From an uncultured Opitutaceae bacterium (GTDB lineage: Bacteria > Verrucomicrobiota > Verrucomicrobiia > Opitutales > Opitutaceae): a stretch of DNA of 64,000 nt. Of the stretch, positions 8,997-17,032 are shown one piece after another. The stretch covers positions 56,145 through 120,144 of the forward strand of contig CALFXL010000060.1 of the NCBI GenBank assembly GCA_937958045.1. Reading direction: 5' to 3'. Made by a program: the position numbers and the translations under genes. A model generated the notes under the pieces. It was not told where the DNA came from, searched no databases, and was given only the letters and a program-made list of their open reading frames with translations. How positions within the stretch are numbered: the stretch's first letter is position 1; each line of letters begins with the position of its first letter.

Positions 8997-9023
8997 CTAT
9001 CGACGGCAACCGAGACAACTAAA
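8997..9023 (-). promoter_or_regulatory. Weak sigma-28-like promoter of HDOD paralogue 2
   Basis: Reading leftward, TTTAGTTG (9023-9016), 11 bases and GTCGATAG (9004-8997) match the flagellar consensus at 5/8 and 6/8 with exact spacing, but the -35 core is TTTA rather than TAAA. It is 22 bases before the ATG at 8975. Confidence 0.35.
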
Positions 9024-9182
9024 GCTTCGACTCATGTCTGGGGGATTTTTTTTTCACGCTTGGGAAGCGCTGTGTGGCGAACAAATCTATAGTCTCATCC
9101 AAGCGCGCAGCGTTGACCGTCAGCGCATGCAGTTGACCGCCTGCAACCACGCGTGCAGCGTTCGCAGGTTTCCGTCTTTCCA

Positions 9183-9638
9183 ATGGCCGCCAAGCTTTCC
9201 CATCCAGCCATCGACCCCGTGAAGCAATTTTCCGTCTTCGCGGAAAATCGCGTTGGACGCCTCTATGATCTCTGCGGGCTGCTCAAGGAGCATAATGTCC
9301 ACATCATGGCGCTCACGACGCTGGATACGACCGACAGCACCATTTTGCGCCTCATCGTCGACGATCCCGATCGCGCCCGCGAGCTGATGGTGAACAACGA
9401 TTTCCCCTACACCGAGTGCGACATGCTCGTGGTCGAGATCAACGATGAGAGTGATTTGAAAAACGTGCTCGCGGCGCTCTTTGAAGCCGAGATCAACATC
9501 CACTACATCTACAGCTTCATCAAACGTCCCGAAGGCCGCTCCGCCCTCGCGCTCAACATCGAGGACGCCGACGTCGCCGCTCAATCGCTCAGCACACGCG
9601 GCTACAAGGTTCTGACGCAAAGCGACATCTCGCGCTGA
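9183..9638 (+). CDS. Tandem ACT domain protein
   Basis: 151 aa from ATG at 9183 (MAAKLSHPAID); an upstream in-frame start adds ten residues of no recognisable character. Two ACT-like halves are visible: the first begins KQFSVFAENRVGRLYDLCGLL and runs to about residue 70, the second begins around DMLVVEINDESDLKNVLAALF. Stand-alone ACT proteins bind amino acids or other small ligands and regulate metabolism; no catalytic domain is attached. The gene converges on the DUF3299-like gene, and a GC-rich hairpin (9661-9681) sits between the two stop codons. Confidence 0.85.
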   Translation: MAAKLSHPAIDPVKQFSVFAENRVGRLYDLCGLLKEHNVHIMALTTLDTTDSTILRLIVDDPDRARELMVNNDFPYTECDMLVVEINDESDLKNVLAALFEAEINIHYIYSFIKRPEGRSALALNIEDADVAAQSLSTRGYKVLTQSDISR

Positions 9639-9678
9639 GCGCCGCGCGTTATCCCCAGCATGAGCGCGTTGTCCGCGC

Positions 9679-10401
9679 TCAGCGTTTAGCCGGCGTCGCT
9701 TCGGCCATCGAATAGATGGCGGTGATAAAGCCCTGCTCTTGTTGCGCTTTCACGGTGAACTTGCCGCGAAACGCGACCGGCACATCCGGTGTGTAGCGCA
9801 CGGGTTTGGCCAGCGTCACCACGATCCAGTCGTTCAACCGCGGCACCACACCGTAACAACACATCATCTGGTCGCGCATCAGGAGAAACTCACTCACGAG
9901 CAGGCCATCCATCTTCACCGGCAGCATAAATCCCGTCACCTGCACGCGCGCGCCGTCATGATGTTTGATCGCCGCCGGGATCTGCGCATCGACGCGTCGC
10001 AGCGATTCTTCGGGTGACACGTTGGGATCGTAGCCCGGCACATCGAGCGTGAAATCCGAGAGATACGCGAAATCGATCACGCGGTAGCCATCCACTTCTC
10101 GGATCGGCTCGGGCGCTTTTTCAGCGGCGGTTAGTTGCGTCAACGACGCCAATTCCGACACGCCCAACGCCGCCGGCACATGCACCGCCGGCGTCGCTTG
10201 CGCGACCACCGGTTGCGATCGCTCCCGGCTCGGCGCCCCGTCAAAACCCGCCGGACCGCCCAGGCCGCAGCAAAGCATGTGGTCCATCAAGCCATTGCGA
10301 AAAATCGCCGCATCGACCGTGCCGCCAACCGCCCATGTCGAGAGCGCCGCGAGCGCGGTGCGTTTCCAATTGCGAAAAAATGACTGCGGAAAAATCGCCA
10401 T
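9679..10401 (-). CDS. DUF3299-like membrane-associated protein
   Basis: 240 aa from ATG at 10401 (MAIFPQSFF), chosen because it puts a hydrophobic segment near the N-terminus. The C-terminal half has the DUF3299 pattern: VQVTGFMLPVKMDGLLVSEF, then a CC pair in MMCCYGVVPRLNDWIVV. A second CC pair occurs near the N-terminus (DHMLCCGLGG). The paired cysteines suggest metal or disulfide chemistry at the envelope, but no function is established for the family. It is divergent from the hybrid kinase at 10536, with 134 bases between the starts, and the two may share regulation. Confidence 0.7.
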   Translation of the reverse strand: MAIFPQSFFRNWKRTALAALSTWAVGGTVDAAIFRNGLMDHMLCCGLGGPAGFDGAPSRERSQPVVAQATPAVHVPAALGVSELASLTQLTAAEKAPEPIREVDGYRVIDFAYLSDFTLDVPGYDPNVSPEESLRRVDAQIPAAIKHHDGARVQVTGFMLPVKMDGLLVSEFLLMRDQMMCCYGVVPRLNDWIVVTLAKPVRYTPDVPVAFRGKFTVKAQQEQGFITAIYSMAEATPAKR

Positions 10402-10535
10402 GAGACTGCCGCGTAAAGAAGCACACCGCACCGACGCGGTCAAAGCTTCGCAACCAGCCCGGACGCTGCCCTGACAGTTTTTTGACAATCCTTTGATCTT
10501 TGGCTGCAGGCCGTTCGCGCCGATGCCTTTGCCAG

Positions 10536-13418
10536 ATGTCTTTCGACCAGCTCCTGGCCCTCAGCATCGGCCTCGCTGCCTGCGTTGTCGTCCTCATCGC
10601 GTTATGGCGGCGGCAGGCGGTTGCGCGCGCGCATGCGGAACGCGAATTGGCGGAGGCTCGTCTGCACGCGGAGCTGAGCCAAGCCATGCTGGCCAACCCC
10701 GGCCTCGCGCTCATCGCGGCCGACACCGAAGGCATCATCCGACTTTTTAATCCCGCCGCCGAAGCCCTGCTCGGCCATCACGCCGCCGATGTCGTCGATC
10801 GTTTGTCCACTTCGGCGTTTTACGTGCCGGAAGAAATTCAGGCCGAACTCGAATCCATCCGCCGCGAATCCAACGAGCCGTTCATCGGCCCGCCCGAAGT
10901 GACGATGCTCCGCGCGGCTCCCGGCGGCTTGCCGTGCGAACGCGAATGGACGCTCGTGCGCCGCGATGGCACGCGCTTGCCCGCGCACGTCATGTTGTCG
11001 GCGCTCCGCTTGCCCTCCGGCCAGCTCGATGGCTTCCTCCTCGCCGCGCGCGACATCTCCGCGCAACGCGCCGCCTTCAACGCCGCGCAAGAGCGCAAAA
11101 ACCAACTCGAAGAATTTTTCCGCCACGCGCCCGCCGCGATCGCGTTGCTCGACCGCGATCTGCGCTACCTCGCCGTCAGCCAACGCTGGATTTCCGACTA
11201 CGGCCTCCACGACGCGCGCATCATCGGACGCTCGCATCTGGATGTGTTGCCCGCGACGCCCCGCCATTGGCGCGAGATCTATCGCCGCTGTCTCGCCGGA
11301 GCGACTGAACGCAGCGAAGAAGACATCGTGCTGCTTGCCGACGGCTCCGAACAAACCGTTCGCTGGGAATGTCGTCCGTGGCGCGAAGCCGACGGCTCGA
11401 TCGGCGGTATCGCGATCTTCTCCGAAGCGCTCACCGAACAACGTCTCGCCGAGAAAAAACTGCTCGAAAGCGAAGCGCGTCTGCGCGCCGCCCAAGCTCT
11501 CGCGCGCATCGGTAGTTGGGAACTGAATACAATCACCGGCGAATTTTCGTGGTCGGCGGAAACCTATCGCCTTCACGAACTCCCGCCGCGCACGCCCGTC
11601 ACGATCGAACAAGCGCTTTCGTTTTATCCCGGTGCACATCGCCGCCGCATCGACACCGCGCTGACGCAGGCGCTGCAGCATGGGATTTCTTGGGATCTTG
11701 AAGTTCAGGTCGAAACCGCCGCAGGACGTCCGCTGTGGATTCGTTCCATCGGCCAGCCCGAAGTCCGCAATGGCCAGACCGTGCGCATCCTCGGCACGAT
11801 TCAGGATATTTCCGAGCGCAAAGCCAACGAGGCCGCTCTCACGCGCGCGAAGGACGAAGCGCTCGGCGCCGCCCGCGCCAAAGCCGAGTTCCTCGCCAAC
11901 ATGAGCCACGAGATTCGCACGCCGCTCAACGCCGTGATCGGCATGACCGGCTTGCTGCTCGGCACGCCGCTCGATCCCGAGCAACGCGAGTACGTCGACA
12001 CTGTCCGCACCGCGAGCGACAATCTCCTCAGCCTTATCACCGACATTCTCGATTTCTCCAAAATCGAATCCGGCAAACTCGATCTCGAGCAACAACCGTT
12101 CAGCCTGTACGAGTGCATCGAATCCGCGCTCGATCTGGTCGCGCCGCGCGCGGTCGAAAAGAACCTCGAGCTCGCCTGCTGGCTCGATCGCTCCGTGCCC
12201 GCCGTGCTCGTCGGCGATGTCACGCGCATCCGTCAGGTTATCGTGAATCTGCTCACCAACGCGGTGAAATTCACGTCCTCGGGCGAGGTTTTCATTTCCG
12301 CGACCACCGTCGTGAAACCGGGCGAAGTGCCGCGTCTGCGTGTGACCGTGCGCGACACAGGCATCGGCATTCCCGCCGATCGTTTGGACCGCCTTTTCAA
12401 AACATTCAGCCAAGTCGATTCGTCCACCACGCGCGTTCACGGAGGGACCGGTCTCGGCCTCGCGATTTGCCGCCGCATCATCGAGCTCATGCAGGGTACG
12501 ATCTGGGTGGATAGCGAAGCCGGTCGCGGCTCGCGTTTTCATTTCGAGATTCCGCTTCCGCCCGTGGATCGCACCGAGGAACCGGTGCCGGCGGGCATTT
12601 CGCGTGTGCAAGATAAACGTCTGCTCGTGGTCGACGATCATCCCACCAGCCGCGAAATCCTCCGTCTTCATCTCGAAGGTTGGGGCGCGCAGGTGGAAAC
12701 CGTCGCCACTCCTCTCGCCGCCCTCGCACTTCTGCATCGCGGCGAGATGTTCGACGCCGCCATCGTCGATCATCTCATGCCGAGCATAGACGGCATCGAA
12801 TTCACGCGTCAGCTCCGTGAGATCGATGCAGGCGTCGATCTTCCCGTGGTGTTGTTGTCCGCACTCGGGCGCAAATCCGCCGCGGCCGCCGACGGGCTCT
12901 TCACCTCCGTGCTCACCAAGCCGGTCAAATCGGGCCAATTGCTTCACGCCGTCGTACGCGCACTTGATCCGAGCACGGAAACGCGCCCCGCGCCGTCCAC
13001 ACCGACGCCTACTCCGCGCACGCTCGCGACCGCGCGCATCCTGATCGTCGAGGACAATCCCGTGAATCAGCGCGTCGCGCGCGCCTTGCTCGAACGCATG
13101 GGCATCACGCCCGACATCGCCGCCAACGGTCGCGAGGCGGTCGAAGCCGCGCTGCGCAAACCCTACGATTTCATTTTCATGGATCTGCACATGCCCGAGA
13201 TGAACGGTCTCGACGCCACTTTGCAGATCCGCCGTCTCGTCGCCGCGAATCAACAGCCGGTGATCATCGCCCTCACAGCCAGCACCACTACACGCGATCG
13301 CGATTCGTGCTTCGCCGCCGGCATGGACGATTTTCTCACCAAACCTGTCCGCGGCGAAGACATCTACGGCCGGCTCCTGCTCTGGCAGGAAAAACGCGCA
13401 CTCCGCACGCTCGTATAA
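10536..13418 (+). CDS. Hybrid sensor histidine kinase, PAS-rich with two receiver domains
   Basis: 960 aa from ATG at 10536 (MSFDQLLALSIG). Order: one membrane segment (about 6-27), three PAS-type regions (about 45-185, 190-310, 330-440), HisKA with phospho-acceptor His458 in NMSHEIRTPLNAV, an HATPase domain with DTGIGIP and GGTGLGLAICRRI, then two receivers with acceptor Asp745 (IVDHLMPSIDG) and Asp883 (MDLHMPEMNG). Both receivers look intact. There is no Hpt domain, so phosphate must pass to a separate phosphotransfer protein or stay within the receivers. No cognate output regulator is adjacent. The PAS regions suggest a small-ligand or redox signal, not identifiable here. Confidence 0.93.
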   Translation: MSFDQLLALSIGLAACVVVLIALWRRQAVARAHAERELAEARLHAELSQAMLANPGLALIAADTEGIIRLFNPAAEALLGHHAADVVDRLSTSAFYVPEEIQAELESIRRESNEPFIGPPEVTMLRAAPGGLPCEREWTLVRRDGTRLPAHVMLSALRLPSGQLDGFLLAARDISAQRAAFNAAQERKNQLEEFFRHAPAAIALLDRDLRYLAVSQRWISDYGLHDARIIGRSHLDVLPATPRHWREIYRRCLAGATERSEEDIVLLADGSEQTVRWECRPWREADGSIGGIAIFSEALTEQRLAEKKLLESEARLRAAQALARIGSWELNTITGEFSWSAETYRLHELPPRTPVTIEQALSFYPGAHRRRIDTALTQALQHGISWDLEVQVETAAGRPLWIRSIGQPEVRNGQTVRILGTIQDISERKANEAALTRAKDEALGAARAKAEFLANMSHEIRTPLNAVIGMTGLLLGTPLDPEQREYVDTVRTASDNLLSLITDILDFSKIESGKLDLEQQPFSLYECIESALDLVAPRAVEKNLELACWLDRSVPAVLVGDVTRIRQVIVNLLTNAVKFTSSGEVFISATTVVKPGEVPRLRVTVRDTGIGIPADRLDRLFKTFSQVDSSTTRVHGGTGLGLAICRRIIELMQGTIWVDSEAGRGSRFHFEIPLPPVDRTEEPVPAGISRVQDKRLLVVDDHPTSREILRLHLEGWGAQVETVATPLAALALLHRGEMFDAAIVDHLMPSIDGIEFTRQLREIDAGVDLPVVLLSALGRKSAAAADGLFTSVLTKPVKSGQLLHAVVRALDPSTETRPAPSTPTPTPRTLATARILIVEDNPVNQRVARALLERMGITPDIAANGREAVEAALRKPYDFIFMDLHMPEMNGLDATLQIRRLVAANQQPVIIALTASTTTRDRDSCFAAGMDDFLTKPVRGEDIYGRLLLWQEKRALRTLV

Positions 13419-13957
13419 GCCGACTGGATACAGCCGTCACGCGTATCCATAGATCAACTACACAGCCCGGCGGCATGGCGTGACGCACGTCCCGATGCGA
13501 TTGGGAGTCGTGGCAACCGCACGCGACAGGTCCGCTTTTCCCCTACTTCATCGCCGGGGCATCCATACGCGCCGCGGCCTTGTAAGATCTGTCAAAACTT
13601 CGTGAAGTCCCTTCGCCGACTTCATGACTTCCCTCCGCTTCGACCGGCTTCGCCCGTCATCGGCAGAAGCCCCCTCCCGCTTCCCCTTTGCACCGTCGTT
13701 TAAACGCGTCTCTCAGCGCGTCGGTGCCTCGCGCGGACACCCATCCGCCAACCAGGACGCGCACTCGGAACATCCCCGTTCGGCTCGTCTCGCGCCGATT
13801 CGAGCACACAAACGAGCTAAATTTACACTTAGAACACTAAATATATGCAGCGCCGAGGCATGCATCTCGTTACTTGTAAAAAACTAGGGTAAACACCCCG
13901 GCATTTTTCGCTGGTTTAGCTAAAGCAAACATATTGCAGTCCGATTGCTAAAATAAC
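13419..13957. other. Long intergenic region between hybrid kinase and lipoprotein
   Basis: 539 bases. At 13426-13450 the heptamer TGGATAC is followed by its complement GTATCCA, a small hairpin after the kinase stop. The middle is GC-rich with no supported gene; an 87-codon open frame at 13624-13887 lacks coding character. The last 130 bases turn AT-rich and contain the palindrome TTTAGCTAAA (13915-13924) and the promoter-like sequence at 13921-13947. Confidence 0.6.
13921..13947 (+). promoter_or_regulatory. Sigma-28-like promoter of the SipW-like lipoprotein gene
   Basis: TAAAGCAA, 11 bases, TCCGATTG; 5/8 matches to the flagellar consensus in each box, at exact spacing. It ends only 10 bases before the ATG at 13958, so the transcript would be almost leaderless. 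The -35 box overlaps the palindrome TTTAGCTAAA. Confidence 0.4.
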
Positions 13958-14470
13958 ATGAAAAACACGGGCGGTAGTTTCAGGAAATTCCAGATGCAAT
14001 TCGCCGGCCTCGGCGCCTTGCTCGCCGCGCTCGTGTTTCAAACGGGATGTGCGTCCACGGGCGCCGCACGCGCGGGTGGCGTCGCGCCCGGCTCCAGTGT
14101 TTCTCGCGAACACGCGCTCGCGCTCGCCCAGCTCACCGCCAACGCCGTGGGCGGCCAGGTGTTCACCGTCGCTCCGACCGGCAGCATGAAGCCCACGCTC
14201 GACGAGAGCAGCGTGGTCGCCGTCGAGAGTGTATCCTTTTCGTCACTACGCCGCGGAGACATCGTGATCTACCGCAGCGCCTCGGGTTCTCCGGTGGTCC
14301 ATCGCCTGTATCAACAGCGGGGAGAGACGTGGCTGGTGCTCGGCGATAATAACGCCGCCATCGACCGCGAAGCGGTGACCGAGCGCAATTTCCTCGGGCG
14401 CGTCTGCGCCATTTTCTACACGGGCGACTCTTCTGTAACTGGCGCTCCCGCAGCGCTCGCGCGTCGCTGA
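13958..14470 (+). CDS. Lipoprotein with SipW-like (S26B) signal-peptidase fold
   Basis: 170 aa. A lipobox (VFQTGC, Cys31) marks it as a lipoprotein. The domain after it carries the boxes of type I signal peptidases: TGSMKPTL with Ser76 as candidate nucleophile, RRGDIVIY, PVVHR with His115, and LGDNN. The Ser/His arrangement resembles the SipW/ER (S26B) class rather than the Ser/Lys bacterial class. A catalytic signal-peptidase domain anchored by lipid instead of a membrane helix is unusual; the +2 residue after the Cys is Ala, which by the E. coli rule would send it to the outer membrane. It may cleave exported proteins or be an inactive relative. It lies 110 bases upstream of cheX on the same strand. 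Confidence 0.72.
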   Translation: MKNTGGSFRKFQMQFAGLGALLAALVFQTGCASTGAARAGGVAPGSSVSREHALALAQLTANAVGGQVFTVAPTGSMKPTLDESSVVAVESVSFSSLRRGDIVIYRSASGSPVVHRLYQQRGETWLVLGDNNAAIDREAVTERNFLGRVCAIFYTGDSSVTGAPAALARR

Positions 14471-14473
14471 TTT

Positions 14474-14492
14474 TGTGAGGCCCCGCCTCACA
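14474..14492 (+). terminator. Short hairpin after the SipW-like lipoprotein gene
   Basis: TGTGAGGC (14474-14481) pairs exactly with GCCTCACA (14485-14492) around CCC. It starts four bases after the stop codon, but no T-run follows, so it may only weaken read-through into the cheX operon. Confidence 0.4.
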
Positions 14493-14508
14493 TCGAAGTA
14501 AAATTCCC

Positions 14509-14534
14509 TAAAGGAACCGCGATTCGGCCGATAA
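14509..14534 (+). promoter_or_regulatory. Sigma-28-like promoter of the cheX operon
   Basis: TAAAGGAA (14509-14516) and GCCGATAA (14527-14534) with a 10-base spacer. The -10 box is a perfect 8/8 match to the flagellar sigma-28 consensus and the -35 core TAAA is intact; the spacer is one base short of the usual 11. The predicted transcript would start about 40 bases before the CheX ATG at 14581. Confidence 0.62.
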
Positions 14535-14580
14535 TAAGGCGGGAGAAACTCCTCCTCCTTACAAGCAGCCTTATCGTCTC

Positions 14581-15111
14581 ATGCCAACCATCGATCAGAT
14601 CAGCGAAGCGGTTTTCCGAGAGACCATCAATCGCGCGGTGCAGGATGTGTTCAAAACGATGCTTGGCAAGACTGCCACGCTCGCTGACGCCTCGCCCGCC
14701 ACGAATGCCGACGGCACTCCGTGGGAACATCCCGTCCATATCAGCGGCCAACATGTTGTCGGCACTGTCGGCTTCATCGGAGACATCAGCGGTCTCATCT
14801 ACCTTTATCTGGAAGACTCCTTCGCCAACGAGGTCGCCAGCCACATGCTGGGGATGACCCTCGAAGAAATCGAAGAAGCCGGCCACGAAGTCGTGAACGA
14901 CGCCGTCGGTGAACTCACCAACATGACCGTCGGCACTTTCAAAAACCAACTCGCGGACAAGGGCTTCCCCTGCAAGCTCACCATCCCCTCCATCCTCCGC
15001 GGAAGCAATTTCTCTATCGAGCCCGTAAGCTCCGCCACCCGCCGCATCTACCGCTTCCAAGTCGGCGATCACGCCATCGTGGCCGATCTGCTGATGAAGT
15101 CCGGCGACTGA
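14581..15111 (+). CDS. cheX: CheX-type chemotaxis phosphatase
   Basis: 176 aa, a typical CheX/CheC-family length. The segment DEVVNDAVGELTNM-like (here EVVNDAVGELTNMTVGTFKN, about residues 101-120) carries the E-x-x-N active-site signature that CheX uses to remove phosphate from CheY-P. The central GFIGDISGLIYLY strand is also typical. The next gene, 32 bases downstream, encodes a receiver protein and is the obvious substrate or partner. A sigma-28-like promoter precedes the pair. CheX in other bacteria keeps CheY-P short-lived in chemotaxis; here it could serve that role or a non-flagellar receiver. Confidence 0.85.
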   Translation: MPTIDQISEAVFRETINRAVQDVFKTMLGKTATLADASPATNADGTPWEHPVHISGQHVVGTVGFIGDISGLIYLYLEDSFANEVASHMLGMTLEEIEEAGHEVVNDAVGELTNMTVGTFKNQLADKGFPCKLTIPSILRGSNFSIEPVSSATRRIYRFQVGDHAIVADLLMKSGD

Positions 15112-15143
15112 TTTCCCACCAACGTCAGCACCCTTTCGCTCCC

Positions 15144-16295
15144 ATGCGCTATAAAGTTCTCACGGTCGACGACTCCAAAACCGTCCGCATCATCGTCAAA
15201 AAGGCCTTCAAGGGATTTGATTGCGAAATCATCGAAGCCGCCAACGGCGTCGAGGGTCTCGCCGCAGCCGCCAAAGAAAATCCCGATCTTATCCTCCTCG
15301 ACATCACCATGCCCGTCATGGACGGCGTCGAGATGCTCACCAAGCTCAAGTCCGACCCCGCCCTCAAGGGCATCCCGGTCATCATGCTCACGGCCGAAGG
15401 CGGTCGCGACAACGTGCTCAAGATCGCCAAGATCGGCGTGCGCGACTACATCGTGAAGCCCTTCAAGGAAGAGATCCTCGTCGAAAAGGCCGGCCGCATC
15501 ATCGACCTCAAACCGCTTTCCGAAGGCCCGCAAAAGGCCAAGTCGATCTTCGATCCCGCCACGATCCTCGTGGTCGAAGACAAGCCCGCCATCATCCAGC
15601 AGATCCAGGAAGGTCTCAAACACACGCCCTGGAAAATCCACGGCGTCCAGACCACCGGTGAAGCGATCGACTTCTGTTCGAAGAACACGCCCGATCTCAT
15701 CATTATCAGCCTTTCTCTCCCGGAAGATGCCGCCTTCACGCTGTTCCGCCTCGTGCGCCAGAACGTGAAGACCAAATACACGCCGATCTTCGCGCTCGTC
15801 GTGAAGACCGAAACCACCGTGCAACAGCAGGCGCAACAGGTCGGCTTCTCCTACATCGTCACCAAGCCGATCGAAATCCCGGAACTCGAGTCCAAGATCG
15901 CCAAAGCCATGAACCTCGACACCTCCCAGCGCTACTTCGCGATGGATGGCGACGTGTTTGTCATGCGCCTGCCCGAAAACTGCTCTCAGACGGTCGTCGG
16001 CGAGGTCACCAACTATCTCAAACCGAAGATCGCCGGTGCGGTCGACAGCGGCATCGTCAAAGCCCTCATCGATCTGCACGAGCTCAAGGGCCTCAACATG
16101 GCCGTCATCAAGCTCCTCATCCAGGCGATGCAAATCTGCAAAGAACTCGCCCTCCAGTACGCGCTCGTGGGCAATCCGCAGATCGTCTCCGAGTGCAAAG
16201 GCTTCGAAGACACCCGTAACTGGCAGTTCCACGAATCCATCGCGGACGCCAAAGCGAGCTTCAGCCGCTCCGCCCAGACCGCCGGCGCCGCCTAA
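15144..16295 (+). CDS. Receiver / pseudo-receiver / STAS-like three-domain protein
   Basis: 383 aa. Residues 1-120 are an intact receiver (VDDSKTVR, acceptor Asp53 in LLDITMPVMDG, IVKPF). Residues about 138-255 form a second receiver in which the acceptor Asp is replaced by Ser189 (IIISLSLPED), while the conserved Lys of TKP remains; it should not be phosphorylated. Residues about 265-375 resemble a STAS (anti-sigma antagonist) domain, with GIVKALIDLHELKGLN in place of the usual phosphorylatable Ser/Thr loop. The output is therefore likely protein-protein binding rather than DNA binding. It follows cheX by 32 bases, so CheX probably dephosphorylates the first receiver. A strong terminator ends the operon. 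Confidence 0.83.
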   Translation: MRYKVLTVDDSKTVRIIVKKAFKGFDCEIIEAANGVEGLAAAAKENPDLILLDITMPVMDGVEMLTKLKSDPALKGIPVIMLTAEGGRDNVLKIAKIGVRDYIVKPFKEEILVEKAGRIIDLKPLSEGPQKAKSIFDPATILVVEDKPAIIQQIQEGLKHTPWKIHGVQTTGEAIDFCSKNTPDLIIISLSLPEDAAFTLFRLVRQNVKTKYTPIFALVVKTETTVQQQAQQVGFSYIVTKPIEIPELESKIAKAMNLDTSQRYFAMDGDVFVMRLPENCSQTVVGEVTNYLKPKIAGAVDSGIVKALIDLHELKGLNMAVIKLLIQAMQICKELALQYALVGNPQIVSECKGFEDTRNWQFHESIADAKASFSRSAQTAGAA

Positions 16296-16333
16296 ACTTC
16301 CGGAAGCCGCCTCACGCGGTTTCCCCCTGCGAA

Positions 16334-16370
16334 AAACCGCGCTTCTTCACCGGAGCGCGGTTTCTTTTTT
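16334..16370 (+). terminator. Intrinsic terminator of the cheX operon
   Basis: AAACCGCGCT (16334-16343) pairs perfectly with AGCGCGGTTT (16354-16363), followed by CTTTTTT. It lies 38 bases after the stop codon of the receiver/STAS gene. Confidence 0.88.
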
Positions 16371-16477
16371 AACCGCAGCCACGACGGAAAATCCCTCCAG
16401 AAGCGCCCCACCCGGCCGATATTAGAGACCCAGGACTATCCGCGTGCATGAAGCACGAGGACCGCACGGATCGCGAC

Positions 16478-17032
16478 ATGTCACTCCCTCCTCACACTCA
16501 GCTTCGCTTCATCGCGAAACTCACTTACTGCCTGCCGCTGGCGCTCCTGCCCGCGCTGACTACCGACGCGCACGCTGCGAGCTTATCGCACCGGAAACTG
16601 AACACGTTTTCGCCCGACCTCGCCGTCAACACGACCACCCGCGCTTCTCGCGGCACCGGCCCGTACCTCGCTGTCGTCCGTCCCATCGGCATCCGTTTCG
16701 CCGCGCCCGCCGCGCCGCGCGGAGCCGAACCGATTTTCCCGCCGCCCGCTCCCGTCGTCGAAACCGAGCCGGAAGTCCCGTCCACCCACACGTCCGACAC
16801 ACCCGCCTTGGAAAACCCGCCGGAACTCCTCCCCGCCGTCGAGCAACCGCAGACGCCGGTCGAGCCCGTGCGCAGGCCGTTGCCGATTCTGCCCGACGAT
16901 ACACGTCGGGAAATCCGCCCCGAAGACGTCCTGCCTTTCTTCCAATATCCGCATAGCGACGCTCCGCCGGTGAACGTCCTTTTGCCCGCGCCCGTCGTGC
17001 CGAGTTCGGCCACTTATCAGCAACGCCCATGA
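16478..17032 (+). CDS. Exported proline-rich protein of unknown function
   Basis: 184 aa from ATG at 16478; an ATG at 16448 in frame would add ten polar residues and weaken the signal peptide. The N-terminus (about residues 10-34, ending near DAHAA) looks like a signal peptide. The rest is low-complexity, rich in Pro, Val and Glu (stretches such as FPPPAPVVETEPEVP) with no recognisable domain, as expected of an extended periplasmic linker. Its stop codon overlaps the start of the TPR gene (ATGA at 17029), so the two are translationally coupled. A lone GCCGATAT at 16415-16422 resembles a sigma-28 -10 box but has no matching -35. Confidence 0.65.
   Translation: MSLPPHTQLRFIAKLTYCLPLALLPALTTDAHAASLSHRKLNTFSPDLAVNTTTRASRGTGPYLAVVRPIGIRFAAPAAPRGAEPIFPPPAPVVETEPEVPSTHTSDTPALENPPELLPAVEQPQTPVEPVRRPLPILPDDTRREIRPEDVLPFFQYPHSDAPPVNVLLPAPVVPSSATYQQRP

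Noticed and set aside
10602..13253. 883-codon open frame antisense to the hybrid kinase
   Set aside because: The sense strand has a full set of kinase and receiver motifs; the antisense product has none.
13624..13887. 87-codon open frame in the gap before the SipW-like lipoprotein
   Set aside because: Composition lacks coding bias, no start context or family; treated as intergenic.
16415..16422. GCCGATAT as a sigma-28 promoter of the proline-rich/TPR operon
   Set aside because: The -10 box is 7/8, but the region 10-12 bases upstream (TCCAGAAG) has no TAAA, so I do not list it as a promoter.
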